Below are positions 48,090 through 56,730 of a stretch of 64,000 nucleotides of DNA, in pieces. Each line of letters opens with the position of its first letter. Within the stretch, counting starts at the first letter, position 1. Made by a program: the position numbers and the translations under genes. Source of the DNA: Xylanimonas cellulosilytica DSM 15894 (lineage in GTDB: Bacteria > Actinomycetota > Actinomycetes > Actinomycetales > Cellulomonadaceae); assembly GCF_000024965.1 (NCBI RefSeq), contig NC_013530.1, positions 1,612,001 through 1,676,000 of the forward strand. Direction: 5' to 3'. The notes under the pieces were generated by a model, which was not told where the DNA came from, searched no databases, and saw only the letters and a program-made list of their open reading frames with translations.

Positions 48090-51000
48090 TCACCGCATGG
48101 CGCCCCCTTGGGGTGCGGTGCGTCGCCCGGTGCGGGTTCGTCGAAAGTTCAGGTAGCTGGCCACGACCAGGCTGGTCACGACGCCAAGCCAAGCAAGTAC
48201 CTGCCCCCCGGTCATAGGCATCACCGGCGCCGCCGGTTCGGCTTGTGACGCGTTCGTGACGCGCACGGACACGAGGTTCGAGTTCTCCGCCGTCACGGTG
48301 AACGCGTTGTCCGCACACGTACTGGTGGCAAACCCACGCTCCTCGCAACTCTCGAGCTGCTTGTTTCCCTGCCAGAAGGTGATCTTCACCAGATCCTCCT
48401 TCCACTGGGTGTCTTTGAGCGGGCCGGTTTCCTCCCAGACTGTGACGACATCGCCGACCTTCACATCGGTGAACTTTCGGGAAGCGGAGTCGTTGCCGTA
48501 GTTGGAGGTGACCGTGAAGGTTGACGTCCAGTTGTTGTTCACCTGATAGGTCAGAGTGAACGACTCCGTGGTCGGGCTCGTGGAGAGGGCCTGGCGGTCG
48601 AAGGCGCTGAGCGCCTTGTAGACGGAGAACACGGCGGGCGCGATGGCGGTGTTCGTCAAGGTAATAGTGGCTGGTGCATTCTCCGCGCGGAGATGGAACT
48701 TGTTGTCCGAGAACTCGGGATCGCCCCAGGTGACACCCCAGTTGGTCGGTGCGGGGTTCTCTTTCAGCACGATGTATGTTCCTTCGGGGTATACCGCGCT
48801 GGTGACGATCGTGCCATTCGTACGAACCGTCAGCTTGTCTTCGCAGGAGTTGTCAAGCATGGCGCAGTTGTTGATCCTGACGTCGCCAATCCACGCTTCG
48901 TACGAGACGGTGAACTCCCCGTTCTTTGGAACAAGGTTCGTGCCCGTGCCCTTGACCACCTTCTGGAGGCTGAAGCTCAGCGGGACCTTCACGGCCGTGT
49001 TTGTCACCGTGACGTCGACCGTACTCCTCCCCGTCACGATGGTTCGGGCGGGGGCGAACGTCGCGTGCCACTGGTACCAAACCGTGCCGATCTTGAATGG
49101 CGAGTCCACCTCGTCCCAGGTGATCTCGGTGCCGTGCGGGAACCACAGTTGCTGGCAGTTCGTCCCGTCACCATCGGTGCAGACTTGGATGTTCGTGGGC
49201 TCTGCATCATCATTGACGTTGACCTCAAGGTCGCCTGTGGCGCTACCCGGAACCAGTTCCAGCGCGCCACTCCCATCCTTGACGTAGCCGTCGATGGCAG
49301 CCGTCCACCGGAACTTCACTTCTGTGGGTTGCGCCAGTTCAAGCCCGCTTTTGTCGAAGAGCTTTCGAATGGAAGCAGAACCGACCTCGGTGACGGTGTT
49401 CGTGATTGTCGCCTCCGAGTTCGACGTGTTCGCCGTCAGCAAGAACGACGCCGTGGGCCCGTCAGAGGTGACGAACACGGGACGGCTCGCATCGTCGTAC
49501 GAATACGTGGGTATGGCCCAGGCCCAGTGTTCGTTCAGGGCGACCGGCGAGAAGTCCGGAGCGTTAGCAAAGCCCAAGCCTCCGCCAATACCGGTTCTTT
49601 TGCCCGCTGACTCCCGAAAGAACCCGTACATCCCGTTCTCGATCTTCTCGTGCTCCCCCGTTGACGTGTGCATTCCGGGCCGCTCGGTGATGGTGCACAG
49701 GGCACCGTAGGGGACGTCCGGGAGGGTGATGCCCTCGGTGCCGGCCTTGACCCACCACGTCGCGTTCACCTTCAGCGAGTCCTCGTGGCCGTCCCACCAC
49801 TCGTCATCGTTCACGTTCAGCCCGAAGCGGGCAACATTCTCGACGTGCATGCACCGCAGTTCCCCCACGGCGTACATGTCCTCAGGTTGTGTATCGCGGA
49901 GCGCGTCGTTCAAGGAATTGCCAAGGACCTCCTTCGTGATCGTGATCCCGCCCGACGCGCCGGCCGTGACGGGAGAGAACCACCACGGGTAGTTGTGCCC
50001 CTCGGCGTGACCCAGCAAACTTCTCTTCGTGACACCGTCTCGATTGGTGCAGACATTGTTCCTGGCGTCGGGGAAACCCCCCTCCTGGAAGTAGATCGGA
50101 CAGCCGCTTGTTTCCTCATCTACCCACTCGTAGATGTCATCCATGAGCCAGTCGCCGCCCACGTACTGGCGGCCGTTCAAGGACACGTTGACCGTCTTCA
50201 GGCTGCCGTACGGGATAAGCAGGCTGCCCAGGAAGTTCAGGCCCAGCCCGTCCGTGCGGATCGTCACGGATGGGCTGAGGCCGCCGGGGAGGAGCTCTTT
50301 GCCTGGGTCTCCGCTCCCGAGCAAAGCAATAGAGAGCTCGTCCCGGTTCGGCACCGGCGCTGTTGTTTTGGGTCCGCGATTGTCTTGGGCTTCCGGGAAG
50401 TTCCACATGAGGGCGCCTGCGACGATTCCCAGATCCTGGTGCCAGGCGTTGTTCCCGTTCGCGAAGATCTGCTCGTACCCGAGCTTGTCGTCCGCCAGGT
50501 AGATTTCCTCGATGTTCCACTCGATCGGTACTTCACCAAGGACATTAATCACCGCGGGCTTCATCGAAAGGATGCGACCGGACTTGGCCGGATCGCTCGT
50601 CTGCAACCCCTCGATGACGAGCTTTGTCACGCCCGCCAGATCGACCCCGTTGACGGTAAACACGTACAGGCCGTCACCATCGAGGTGTTCCACGCCAGCG
50701 GACAGGGTGAGCGTGCCAGCACCATCGAGTGTTGCGTTCCGTTCCGGGCGGACTGTTCCGCCTATGGCGCCGGTAGCGTAGCTTCGGGCTCCGAGCGACG
50801 TCGACAACGTCATGATTTCCTTGAACTTTGTGTCGACCGCATCCGTATCGCAGTAGATTTCATAGAAATTGATGCCGTCGTGGTGCTGGTCTTGCTGGTC
50901 GACACGGAAGCCCTTGATGCTGGGATCAGCGATGTAGTGAGAGTTCCCGCAGACTGCGAGCGCGAGGCCGTTCGGACCGTTGTCGATGTGGGAGCCGATC

Positions 51001-54000
51001 GTCACCTGGCCGTAGTTGAACCCGGACCACTCGATGTGTTCCTTGCCGTCATCGATGTCCCGAGGAGTCTTGTTCTGGTCCAGGTCGTTGATGACGACTG
51101 TGCCGCCCTCCAGCTCGGAGGAGTCGCCTCGGATGTAGAGGTTGCCGCCGATCCACCGGGCGATGGAGCCGTCTGTGAAGATGGATCCGTTGTTGTACAC
51201 CCAGCCCGGCTCCAGGCCCGACGGGGGTGACCACGGCTTCTGGCTGGCGCTGGTCACGGCAAGCGCGTCCCAGAGCGCCTGGATCGCATCGCGAAGTGCC
51301 GCGTCCCGTGCCAGTAGTGTGGCATGATCCGTCACTTGCTCCGGGGCCTCAATGACTTCCGTGTAGCAGGAGACCTTAATGTTGTCGGCGTAGAACGTGT
51401 GTGCATCTGTATCGTCTCCCGCCTTCCCCGGAACGAGCCGGATGAACTCCGCACCACCAGCCGGTAGCGTCCACTGACCATTGAGATGGACCCAATCCTC
51501 GCCCTGGCGGACGGATTTGTTTCCGATCCACGTGTACTGATTCCCGTTGTGCTTCGCGAGAAAGCGGATATCTAGCTCACTGCCAGGGCCCTCATACATC
51601 ACATCGGCCTCGTACTGACACGTCTCCCCAGGGTTCGCCATGCCAGGGTCAAGGTCGAAACCTTCCCAGTTGTTCTCAGTGGAGATCTTGCCAACATACT
51701 CTCCTGTGTTGCGCGGGTCTTGGACCCTGTCAAGCTTGTCGGCATAGTATGAGGGGACGCCATCGTTCCAGGAGTCGACCTCGAAGTCGAAGAACTGGAG
51801 GACGCGCCAGTCCGGTATGATCTTGGCCGGAATGCGCTCGAGAGCGGATGAGGTATCCGAAACTTCGGAATCGACCAGGTCGCGTGCCGCGCCGGCGAGA
51901 ACCGCGGTCATCGTCGGGTCCTTGGCAGCCGCTTCCGCGTACGCCGCAAGGACCTTGTTGGCATCACCCAGGCGGGCTTCGAGGATCGACTCCATGACGG
52001 TTCGGACCGCATCCCGCAACTGCGCCTCGACCTGATCGGAGATCGCCTGCGTCGCATCTTTACCTTTGCCGGCATCGATGAAGTCGTTGGACGTGATGAG
52101 GTGGTCTAGCTGACTCCAAGGCACGCTGAGACCAGCAAACGCTTGGTTCGTCCGGAGTGTGACGAGACCTGTGGCTATGTCGTAGGCGTCACGGTAACCG
52201 TCGAAGTCGTTCTTGATCGTTACCCGCGTCTCCTTTGACGTTCCACCTTGGGAGGCGGTGATCGTGACTTCCCACTCGACTGTTTCGCCGGTCAGGACGT
52301 CGTCCGGGATGGCGACGGTCCCAGAGCCTTGGCCCGAGGCGCCCACGACGAGGAGACTGCTCCCTAGCACCACGGCGGGGTCCGGGTCCGCCGTCAGCAT
52401 GGTGACCGACAGGTGTCCTGGGGTGAGGTATTCCCAGTTGACCGTGACCCGTGTTCCGGGCTTGACGGTCTCATCAAGCTCCCCGGGCATCTCGATGGAG
52501 ATCGTTCCGGCTGCGTTTTGTGGCGGGATAACTTCTACGCTGGTTGAGGCGGCTTCGTTCGTGTACCCGACCGCGCGGATGGTGATCGGGTAGGTCCCTT
52601 CGGTGGGAGTTCCGTATGGAACGGCGATCTGCTCGGTGAACCTGCCCTTGGAGTCAGTTCTCACCGAAGTGCTCCCGACGACCTCTGCGCCGTCCACGAA
52701 CTCCAATGTGACGTTGGCGCGTGGCGGAAAATCGGACCCCGTAATTGCGAACAGCACTCCCGCGGTCACGGTCATCACATCGGGTACCTTGAGTTCCGGC
52801 GTGTACACCTTCGGTGCCGCCATGATCTCGACGGTCGTGGTGGCCACACGTCTTGACTCTTGGCCGGTTGCCGTAATGGTGAGCGTTCCCGGCTGGGCGC
52901 CCTCGGGGACAACCACTTTTGCGCTCTCGAACGAGCCGTCCGACAGTGTCGTGGGAGCCTGGCCCGGGTTGGCACTCGGTTCGAACTTGAAAGTGACAAG
53001 CTCGTTGCTTGCGAAGTTTTTGCCGTTGATGTTGAGTTCATTACCCGGGATGACCGTAGCGGCAGAGGCGGTGATGATAGGTGCGGTTGCGCCGACCACC
53101 TGCACGGTTGTGTTGGGCACTGGTCCCCACTGATTTGACGTGATGGTCAACGTCCCGAGTGTCTGCGGGACGGTGGTTATGACCTCAAACCTGCCTTCCT
53201 CATCGGCCAAGAGGTGCCAGCTCTGTCCTGCCATCCACACCTGCAGATCCACGTTCGCCCGGAAGCCACTGCCTGTGATGGCGATGGTGTCGCCGACGGC
53301 GACCGTCGCGGGCGCCGCCTGGACTGCCGGTGTGGCGAGCGGGACCGCTGTGCTGGCGTTTAGTGTGCTCTTTGCCTGTGTCGCGTTGACGGTCATTTCG
53401 ACGCCCGGTTCCCAGTAGTTCGGGAACGTCATGTGCGGGTACGCGAACGTTCCATCGGCGCCGGGGGTGACTGTGATCGTCTGAAAGTAGTTGGTCGTGT
53501 GAACGACACTCAACTGAACATCTTGGTAGGGTTCGAACCCCGTCCCATACGCTGTCACCACATCACCGGGGACGACGTCATAGTCGTCAACAATGTCGAG
53601 AGACGGGCCGTCGTCGAAGTTGCCGATGACTCTCACTGGTTCGCTGATGGCCGTAATGGGCGGGCTACCCGCGCCGGTGGCCGTGATGACCAGGGCATCG
53701 GTCGGGAACACCGGGGCTGTCAGTGTTGCGTCGATGTTGCCTTCGTCGTCTGCGTGGACGCGCACCGATGAGACTGAGGGGGCGGTGACATCAACGTGCG
53801 AACCAGGAATGAACCCGCCACCCTGGACCGTGAACGTAGTCTTCCGGGCCACCTCGCCGAGCGCGTTGATGGCCGGCTCTGCAATCTCGAGGGTTTCCTC
53901 TGCCTCGGCATCTCCGGTCCTCGCGATCACGGTCAGAGGGCCGGGCGTGACGTTCGTGGGAAGCACGACATTATCGTCACTGAAGGTGCCTTCGGCGTCG

Positions 54001-54797
54001 GTCAGCGTTCCAACACTGACCGACCCGCCCTCAATGACCTCGCCGCCTTGCTCGAAGGACAGCGCGACGATCTCACCGGCACCAAGATCCGTTCCGCTCA
54101 ACGTTACCTTGTCGCCCGGTACGAACTTGTTGTCGTCTTCGTCACTGACGTCGATGGTGGGCTTGATCTCTCGGACGACGATGTCGTCCACGAGAACTGA
54201 GAACGGGTCTTCAACGCCGTCCTTCCCGTTCCCGAATCCGAGGTACACCTGGTAATCGCGGGAAGTGCAGTCGGCATGGGTTGCCGCAGCTGTCCAGGCT
54301 CCGCGAATGGTGGTCCACTTGTCAGCCCTGAGGGCGGTGTTTCCGACCCATTCGTAGCATGGCTTGGCCACGAAGCGCGCTTCCAGCAGGGCGTCCCTAT
54401 CCTCGGCGAGCCGCACCCGCATCGAGAACTGGTATGTGGTCCCCTCCTCGAGCCCATCTTGGGGTGACTGGATTCCGGTGTAGTCAAAATCGCCCTCAAT
54501 CTGCAAGACGTTGCTTTGGGGCGCTTCTGGGTCGTTGACGATCGCGAGTATCGGGTTACCGGATGTTATCCACCCGCTTGGGTCGTTCAGGGTGTATTGG
54601 CCGTCCGTGTTGTTGATTGTGGAACCTTCGAAGTCGAGGCTCCACACGACCCCTGACGGCTCGGTGCCACTCGTTTCGGCCGCCGCCTCGGTCACGATGA
54701 GCCCGCCCAGCGCGAGAGCGACCGCGGTCGCAGCACCGGCTGCGCGACGGATCGCAGCGGTGAGCTTCCGCTTCCTGGCGTGGCGCTTCGAGGTCAT
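48090..54797 (-). CDS. Giant sortase-anchored adhesin, probable pilus tip
   Basis: 2235 residues. Signal peptide about 1-41. A carbohydrate-binding-like jelly roll (about 45-215) is followed by about seven Ig/IPT-like repeats (220-900; each opens like VPGDKVTLSGTDLG or AVGDTIAITGSGF), a helical stretch (about 900-1040) and a second jelly roll (about 1040-1190). Next is a choice-of-anchor-A-like adhesin region (about 1230-1600; LNFLGSLLIPYGSLKTVNVS), then a series of DUF5979/Cna-B-like domains (1650-2170). It ends with MPMTGG near 2193, a membrane helix and an Arg-rich tail. Domain names are my reading of motifs. Large first gene of the pilus operon, so probably the tip. AGGAGGAGCC precedes ATG 54797. 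Codon use is less GC-biased than the neighbourhood. Confidence 0.82.
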   Translation of the reverse strand: MTSKRHARKRKLTAAIRRAAGAATAVALALGGLIVTEAAAETSGTEPSGVVWSLDFEGSTINNTDGQYTLNDPSGWITSGNPILAIVNDPEAPQSNVLQIEGDFDYTGIQSPQDGLEEGTTYQFSMRVRLAEDRDALLEARFVAKPCYEWVGNTALRADKWTTIRGAWTAAATHADCTSRDYQVYLGFGNGKDGVEDPFSVLVDDIVVREIKPTIDVSDEDDNKFVPGDKVTLSGTDLGAGEIVALSFEQGGEVIEGGSVSVGTLTDAEGTFSDDNVVLPTNVTPGPLTVIARTGDAEAEETLEIAEPAINALGEVARKTTFTVQGGGFIPGSHVDVTAPSVSSVRVHADDEGNIDATLTAPVFPTDALVITATGAGSPPITAISEPVRVIGNFDDGPSLDIVDDYDVVPGDVVTAYGTGFEPYQDVQLSVVHTTNYFQTITVTPGADGTFAYPHMTFPNYWEPGVEMTVNATQAKSTLNASTAVPLATPAVQAAPATVAVGDTIAITGSGFRANVDLQVWMAGQSWHLLADEEGRFEVITTVPQTLGTLTITSNQWGPVPNTTVQVVGATAPIITASAATVIPGNELNINGKNFASNELVTFKFEPSANPGQAPTTLSDGSFESAKVVVPEGAQPGTLTITATGQESRRVATTTVEIMAAPKVYTPELKVPDVMTVTAGVLFAITGSDFPPRANVTLEFVDGAEVVGSTSVRTDSKGRFTEQIAVPYGTPTEGTYPITIRAVGYTNEAASTSVEVIPPQNAAGTISIEMPGELDETVKPGTRVTVNWEYLTPGHLSVTMLTADPDPAVVLGSSLLVVGASGQGSGTVAIPDDVLTGETVEWEVTITASQGGTSKETRVTIKNDFDGYRDAYDIATGLVTLRTNQAFAGLSVPWSQLDHLITSNDFIDAGKGKDATQAISDQVEAQLRDAVRTVMESILEARLGDANKVLAAYAEAAAKDPTMTAVLAGAARDLVDSEVSDTSSALERIPAKIIPDWRVLQFFDFEVDSWNDGVPSYYADKLDRVQDPRNTGEYVGKISTENNWEGFDLDPGMANPGETCQYEADVMYEGPGSELDIRFLAKHNGNQYTWIGNKSVRQGEDWVHLNGQWTLPAGGAEFIRLVPGKAGDDTDAHTFYADNIKVSCYTEVIEAPEQVTDHATLLARDAALRDAIQALWDALAVTSASQKPWSPPSGLEPGWVYNNGSIFTDGSIARWIGGNLYIRGDSSELEGGTVVINDLDQNKTPRDIDDGKEHIEWSGFNYGQVTIGSHIDNGPNGLALAVCGNSHYIADPSIKGFRVDQQDQHHDGINFYEIYCDTDAVDTKFKEIMTLSTSLGARSYATGAIGGTVRPERNATLDGAGTLTLSAGVEHLDGDGLYVFTVNGVDLAGVTKLVIEGLQTSDPAKSGRILSMKPAVINVLGEVPIEWNIEEIYLADDKLGYEQIFANGNNAWHQDLGIVAGALMWNFPEAQDNRGPKTTAPVPNRDELSIALLGSGDPGKELLPGGLSPSVTIRTDGLGLNFLGSLLIPYGSLKTVNVSLNGRQYVGGDWLMDDIYEWVDEETSGCPIYFQEGGFPDARNNVCTNRDGVTKRSLLGHAEGHNYPWWFSPVTAGASGGITITKEVLGNSLNDALRDTQPEDMYAVGELRCMHVENVARFGLNVNDDEWWDGHEDSLKVNATWWVKAGTEGITLPDVPYGALCTITERPGMHTSTGEHEKIENGMYGFFRESAGKRTGIGGGLGFANAPDFSPVALNEHWAWAIPTYSYDDASRPVFVTSDGPTASFLLTANTSNSEATITNTVTEVGSASIRKLFDKSGLELAQPTEVKFRWTAAIDGYVKDGSGALELVPGSATGDLEVNVNDDAEPTNIQVCTDGDGTNCQQLWFPHGTEITWDEVDSPFKIGTVWYQWHATFAPARTIVTGRSTVDVTVTNTAVKVPLSFSLQKVVKGTGTNLVPKNGEFTVSYEAWIGDVRINNCAMLDNSCEDKLTVRTNGTIVTSAVYPEGTYIVLKENPAPTNWGVTWGDPEFSDNKFHLRAENAPATITLTNTAIAPAVFSVYKALSAFDRQALSTSPTTESFTLTYQVNNNWTSTFTVTSNYGNDSASRKFTDVKVGDVVTVWEETGPLKDTQWKEDLVKITFWQGNKQLESCEERGFATSTCADNAFTVTAENSNLVSVRVTNASQAEPAAPVMPMTGGQVLAWLGVVTSLVVASYLNFRRTRTGRRTAPQGGAMR

Positions 54798-54998
54798 GGC
54801 TCCTCCTGTGGCTGTGGTGGTGCCGCGGGGGGGTCGTGCGGTTGATGGCATGGATGATGCGGCGCCGCCCGGCGCGTGGTGCGGGGCGGCGGCGCTGGAT
54901 GATTGGTTGCGGCCGCTTGCCTGGAGGTTCCCGTGTGTGTGCGGAGGGCTCGACCCGGGTTCCGAGCGGGGTGGCCTCGCATCACCTGCGGCGGCCGC

Positions 54999-55029
54999 AT
55001 AGGACATGCCGGGCGTCCATGCAGGTCAA
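54999..55029 (-). promoter_or_regulatory. Candidate promoter of the pilus operon
   Basis: On the minus strand TTGACC (55029-55024) and TCCTAT (55004-54999) with a 19-base spacer would start transcription near 54991, leaving a leader of about 190 bases before the adhesin. The spacer is longer than optimal. The stretch 54798-55350 contains no gene; beyond this it holds the operator and one repeat listed separately. Confidence 0.35.
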
Positions 55030-55080
55030 GGGCCTAGTGGCACCAGCTGGAGCGCCCGTGAGATTGCCCCGGGCATTCGA

Positions 55081-55094
55081 TGGAAGCGCTTGCA
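55081..55094. promoter_or_regulatory. LacI-family-like operator upstream of the pilus operon
   Basis: TGGAAGCGCTTGCA, a near-perfect palindrome (extended ATGGAAGCGCTTGCAT) centred on AGCGCT, has the form of LacI/GalR-family sites that control sugar and polysaccharide use in actinobacteria. It lies about 50 bases upstream of the proposed -35 of the adhesin gene. No LacI gene is in the window. Confidence 0.45.
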
Positions 55095-55287
55095 TCGGCG
55101 GTACGGTCCACCACGCGGTTGCCGATCCGTGATCAGCCCGAGGGTGCTTGTGGCGCCGAAATGCGCTCCGGACGGGGAACGGCTTCCTGCGGGTCGGCGG
55201 GCGTCTGTCGGGACGTCACCGCAGCGCGACTGGGCCCCGGTGAGCGAGCCCGGCGCGGCGGGCTCGCACTGCCGAACCCCGGATGGC

Positions 55288-55312
55288 GATGGTTGAGCCT
55301 GTCGAAGCCACT
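55288..55312 (+). repeat. Palindromic 25-bp repeat, degenerate copy
   Basis: Rightmost member of the family: GATGGTTGAGCC followed by TGTCGAAGCCACT, with mismatches in both arms. It lies 39 bases beyond the vapC stop. Confidence 0.75.
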
Positions 55313-55350
55313 GGGCTCGTCGACGACTTGCCGAGGGAAGGAGCGCAGCC

Positions 55351-55767
55351 TTAGGCGTCGAACGGGTTGACGTCCCGGACGCCGAGCGGTTCGTAATGCT
55401 TGACGTTGCGGGTGACGACGATGAGGCCGTGCGCCTCTGCGACGGCTGCGATGTGGGCGTCGTCGGACGGTGCGTCCTCGGGGACGGGGTAGCGGCCGTA
55501 GACGCGAGCCGCGCGATGGTCGAACGGCAGCGCGCGGTCCGAGGTGCCGAAGCTGGGGACCACGGCGGTCTCGTACCAGTAGCGCAATACGGCGCCTTGC
55601 GCTGCGTCGGTCCGTTCTCTGCGACGGATGCCCTGTTCGATCTCGCCGAGGACGAGCACGGCGGTGAACAGGTCGCGGTCGGGCACGGCGCGCAGCCATC
55701 GGGCCACTGCCGGGTTGCGGTGGGGGAGTCGTGCCGCGGAGATGATGGTGGTGTCGAGCAGGTACAT
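55351..55767 (-). CDS. VapC/FitB-type PIN-domain toxin
   Basis: 138 residues, complete PIN domain ribonuclease fold. Acidic metal-binding residues appear in order: Asp5 (MYLLDTTIIS), Glu42 (LGEIEQGIR), Asp103 (SDDAHIAAVAEAHG), with the C-terminal VVTRNVKHYEPLGVRDVNPF typical of VapC/FitB. It would cleave tRNA or other RNA when free of antitoxin. ATG 55767 overlaps the stop of a 32-codon upstream frame (TGATG), the usual toxin-antitoxin coupling, but that frame is far shorter than a normal antitoxin. Confidence 0.85.
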   Translation of the reverse strand: MYLLDTTIISAARLPHRNPAVARWLRAVPDRDLFTAVLVLGEIEQGIRRRERTDAAQGAVLRYWYETAVVPSFGTSDRALPFDHRAARVYGRYPVPEDAPSDDAHIAAVAEAHGLIVVTRNVKHYEPLGVRDVNPFDA

Positions 55768-55865
55768 CAGAACTCGACGGGCCGGGAGACCATGGGTGCG
55801 CGCTCGGGTTCCCGAGTCGTGATCCTGGGCGACGTCGAGACGTGCCCTTGATATTCTTCTCGCAT
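55767..55865 (-). CDS. Short frame in the antitoxin position (possible truncated VapB)
   Basis: 32 codons, MREEYQGHVSTSPRITTREP onward to VSRPVEF, ending TGATG into vapC. The stop/start overlap suggests real translation. Antitoxins of this group are usually 70-90 residues with an N-terminal DNA-binding part, which is missing here. The start codon overlaps the divergent HTH-MNT start by two bases, so the antitoxin may have been cut when the MNT/HEPN module arrived. Alternatively it is a short functional antitoxin or chance. Confidence 0.4.
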   Translation of the reverse strand: MREEYQGHVSTSPRITTREPERAPMVSRPVEF

Positions 55866-55881
55866 GATCAATATCAGGCAC
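55842..55881. promoter_or_regulatory. Operator palindrome over divergent toxin-antitoxin starts
   Basis: GTGCC-CT-TGATATT (55842-55855) and AATATCAGGCAC (55870-55881) are inverted arms 14 bases apart. They match over 12 positions with a two-base bulge. The left arm overlaps a TATTCT box (55852-55857) that ends 6 bases before ATG 55864, and the right arm lies inside the coding start. The HTH domain encoded there is the obvious candidate to bind it. Confidence 0.6.
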
Positions 55882-56301
55882 GCGCGGGAGCGGGCTGGGC
55901 TCTCGCAGGCAGAGCTTGCGCGCCGTGCTGGGATCGCCCCGTCGAACCTGTCCGCCATCGAGTCCGGCACGCGTCCGGCATCCGCGGCGATGGTGAACCG
56001 TCTTCTCGACGCGATGGGTCGGCCATCGGTGGCGCTTCGAGAGCACCGGGACGAAGTCATGGCGACCATCGAGCGCCTCGGGGGGAGCGACCCGCGAGTC
56101 TTCGGCTCCGTGGCGCGCGGGGAGGACGGTCCCGGAAGCGACATCGACCTCCTGGTCCGCGCCGTGCCAGGGCGAACCTGGGACTTCGTCACCCTCCCGC
56201 GCGTGCTCTCTGATCTCCTCGGGGTCCAGGTCGATGTCATCGCAGAGTCCGGCCTACGGCCGACGGATGGCGCGATCCTCGCCGAGGCGGTCCCGTTGTG
56301 A
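55864..56301 (+). CDS. HTH-XRE / MNT nucleotidyltransferase fusion (MntA-type antitoxin)
   Basis: 145 residues. An N-terminal XRE helix-turn-helix (about 1-55; GLSQAELARRAGIAPSNLSAIESG) is fused to a minimal nucleotidyltransferase domain (about 70-145). The latter has the exact GSx10DxD pattern: Gly81-Ser82, then Asp93 and Asp95 in GSDIDLLV. MNT proteins of this class (MntA) neutralise HEPN toxins by adding AMP to a tyrosine. The HTH fusion would also let it repress its own promoter through the palindrome at 55842-55881. Probably leaderless. Overlaps the HEPN gene by four bases. Confidence 0.85.
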   Translation: MINIRHARERAGLSQAELARRAGIAPSNLSAIESGTRPASAAMVNRLLDAMGRPSVALREHRDEVMATIERLGGSDPRVFGSVARGEDGPGSDIDLLVRAVPGRTWDFVTLPRVLSDLLGVQVDVIAESGLRPTDGAILAEAVPL

Positions 56302-56681
56302 CGGGCGCCGAGGCCCTCGCTGCCCGCTATGGAGAGCGCGCCGTCCAGTCGCTCCGCGATCTTGTGACGCACTGTGAGACCGCAGCGCGCCTGGTCGCGC
56401 GGGGACGCCAGGCATACGACGCCGACGAGATGCTGTTCCACGCGGCGAAGTCGATCATCGCCCGCGCCGGCGAGTGCGTCGACCGACTGGACAAGGCGGG
56501 GACGGGCCTTCCGGGCGATCATCCAGAGCTCGAGCTCCGCCAGCTCAAGGATGCCCGGAACTTCGTGACCCACACCTACGACCGCGTGGACCCGTCCATG
56601 GTCTGGGACATGCTGGCGATTGACCTCCCGAGGGTCGCGACCAGGGTCCGGGAGATCCTCACCCGCGGCGACCAGGCGTAG
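56298..56681 (+). CDS. HEPN-domain toxin (HepT, DUF86-like)
   Basis: 127 residues, all-helical HEPN domain. The active-site pattern Rx4HxY is exact: Arg87, His92, Tyr94 in [10 protein letters not shown]. Known HepT toxins are ribonucleases that use R and H, and the Tyr is the residue AMPylated by MntA. GTG 56298 overlaps the MNT gene (GTGA), fixing the two as one operon. Function assignment follows from motif and pairing; activity is untested here. Confidence 0.85.
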   Translation: MTGAEALAARYGERAVQSLRDLVTHCETAARLVARGRQAYDADEMLFHAAKSIIARAGECVDRLDKAGTGLPGDHPELELRQLKDARNFVTHTYDRVDPSMVWDMLAIDLPRVATRVREILTRGDQA

Positions 56682-56718
56682 CTGCACAGCCGCACACCCG
56701 CGTGTCAGTCCCGGGTCC

Positions 56719-56724
56719 TACGGT
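56719..56724 (+). promoter_or_regulatory. -10 box for leaderless uvrB
   Basis: TACGGT ends 6 bases before ATG 56731, the same spacing as at polA and marR. Confidence 0.5.
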
Positions 56725-56730
56725 GGACCC

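Noticed and set aside
54798-55007. 70-residue N-terminal extension of the giant adhesin
   Set aside because: It would put a Pro/Ser/Ala-rich tail before a clear signal peptide; AGGAGGAGCC right before ATG 54797 marks the real start.
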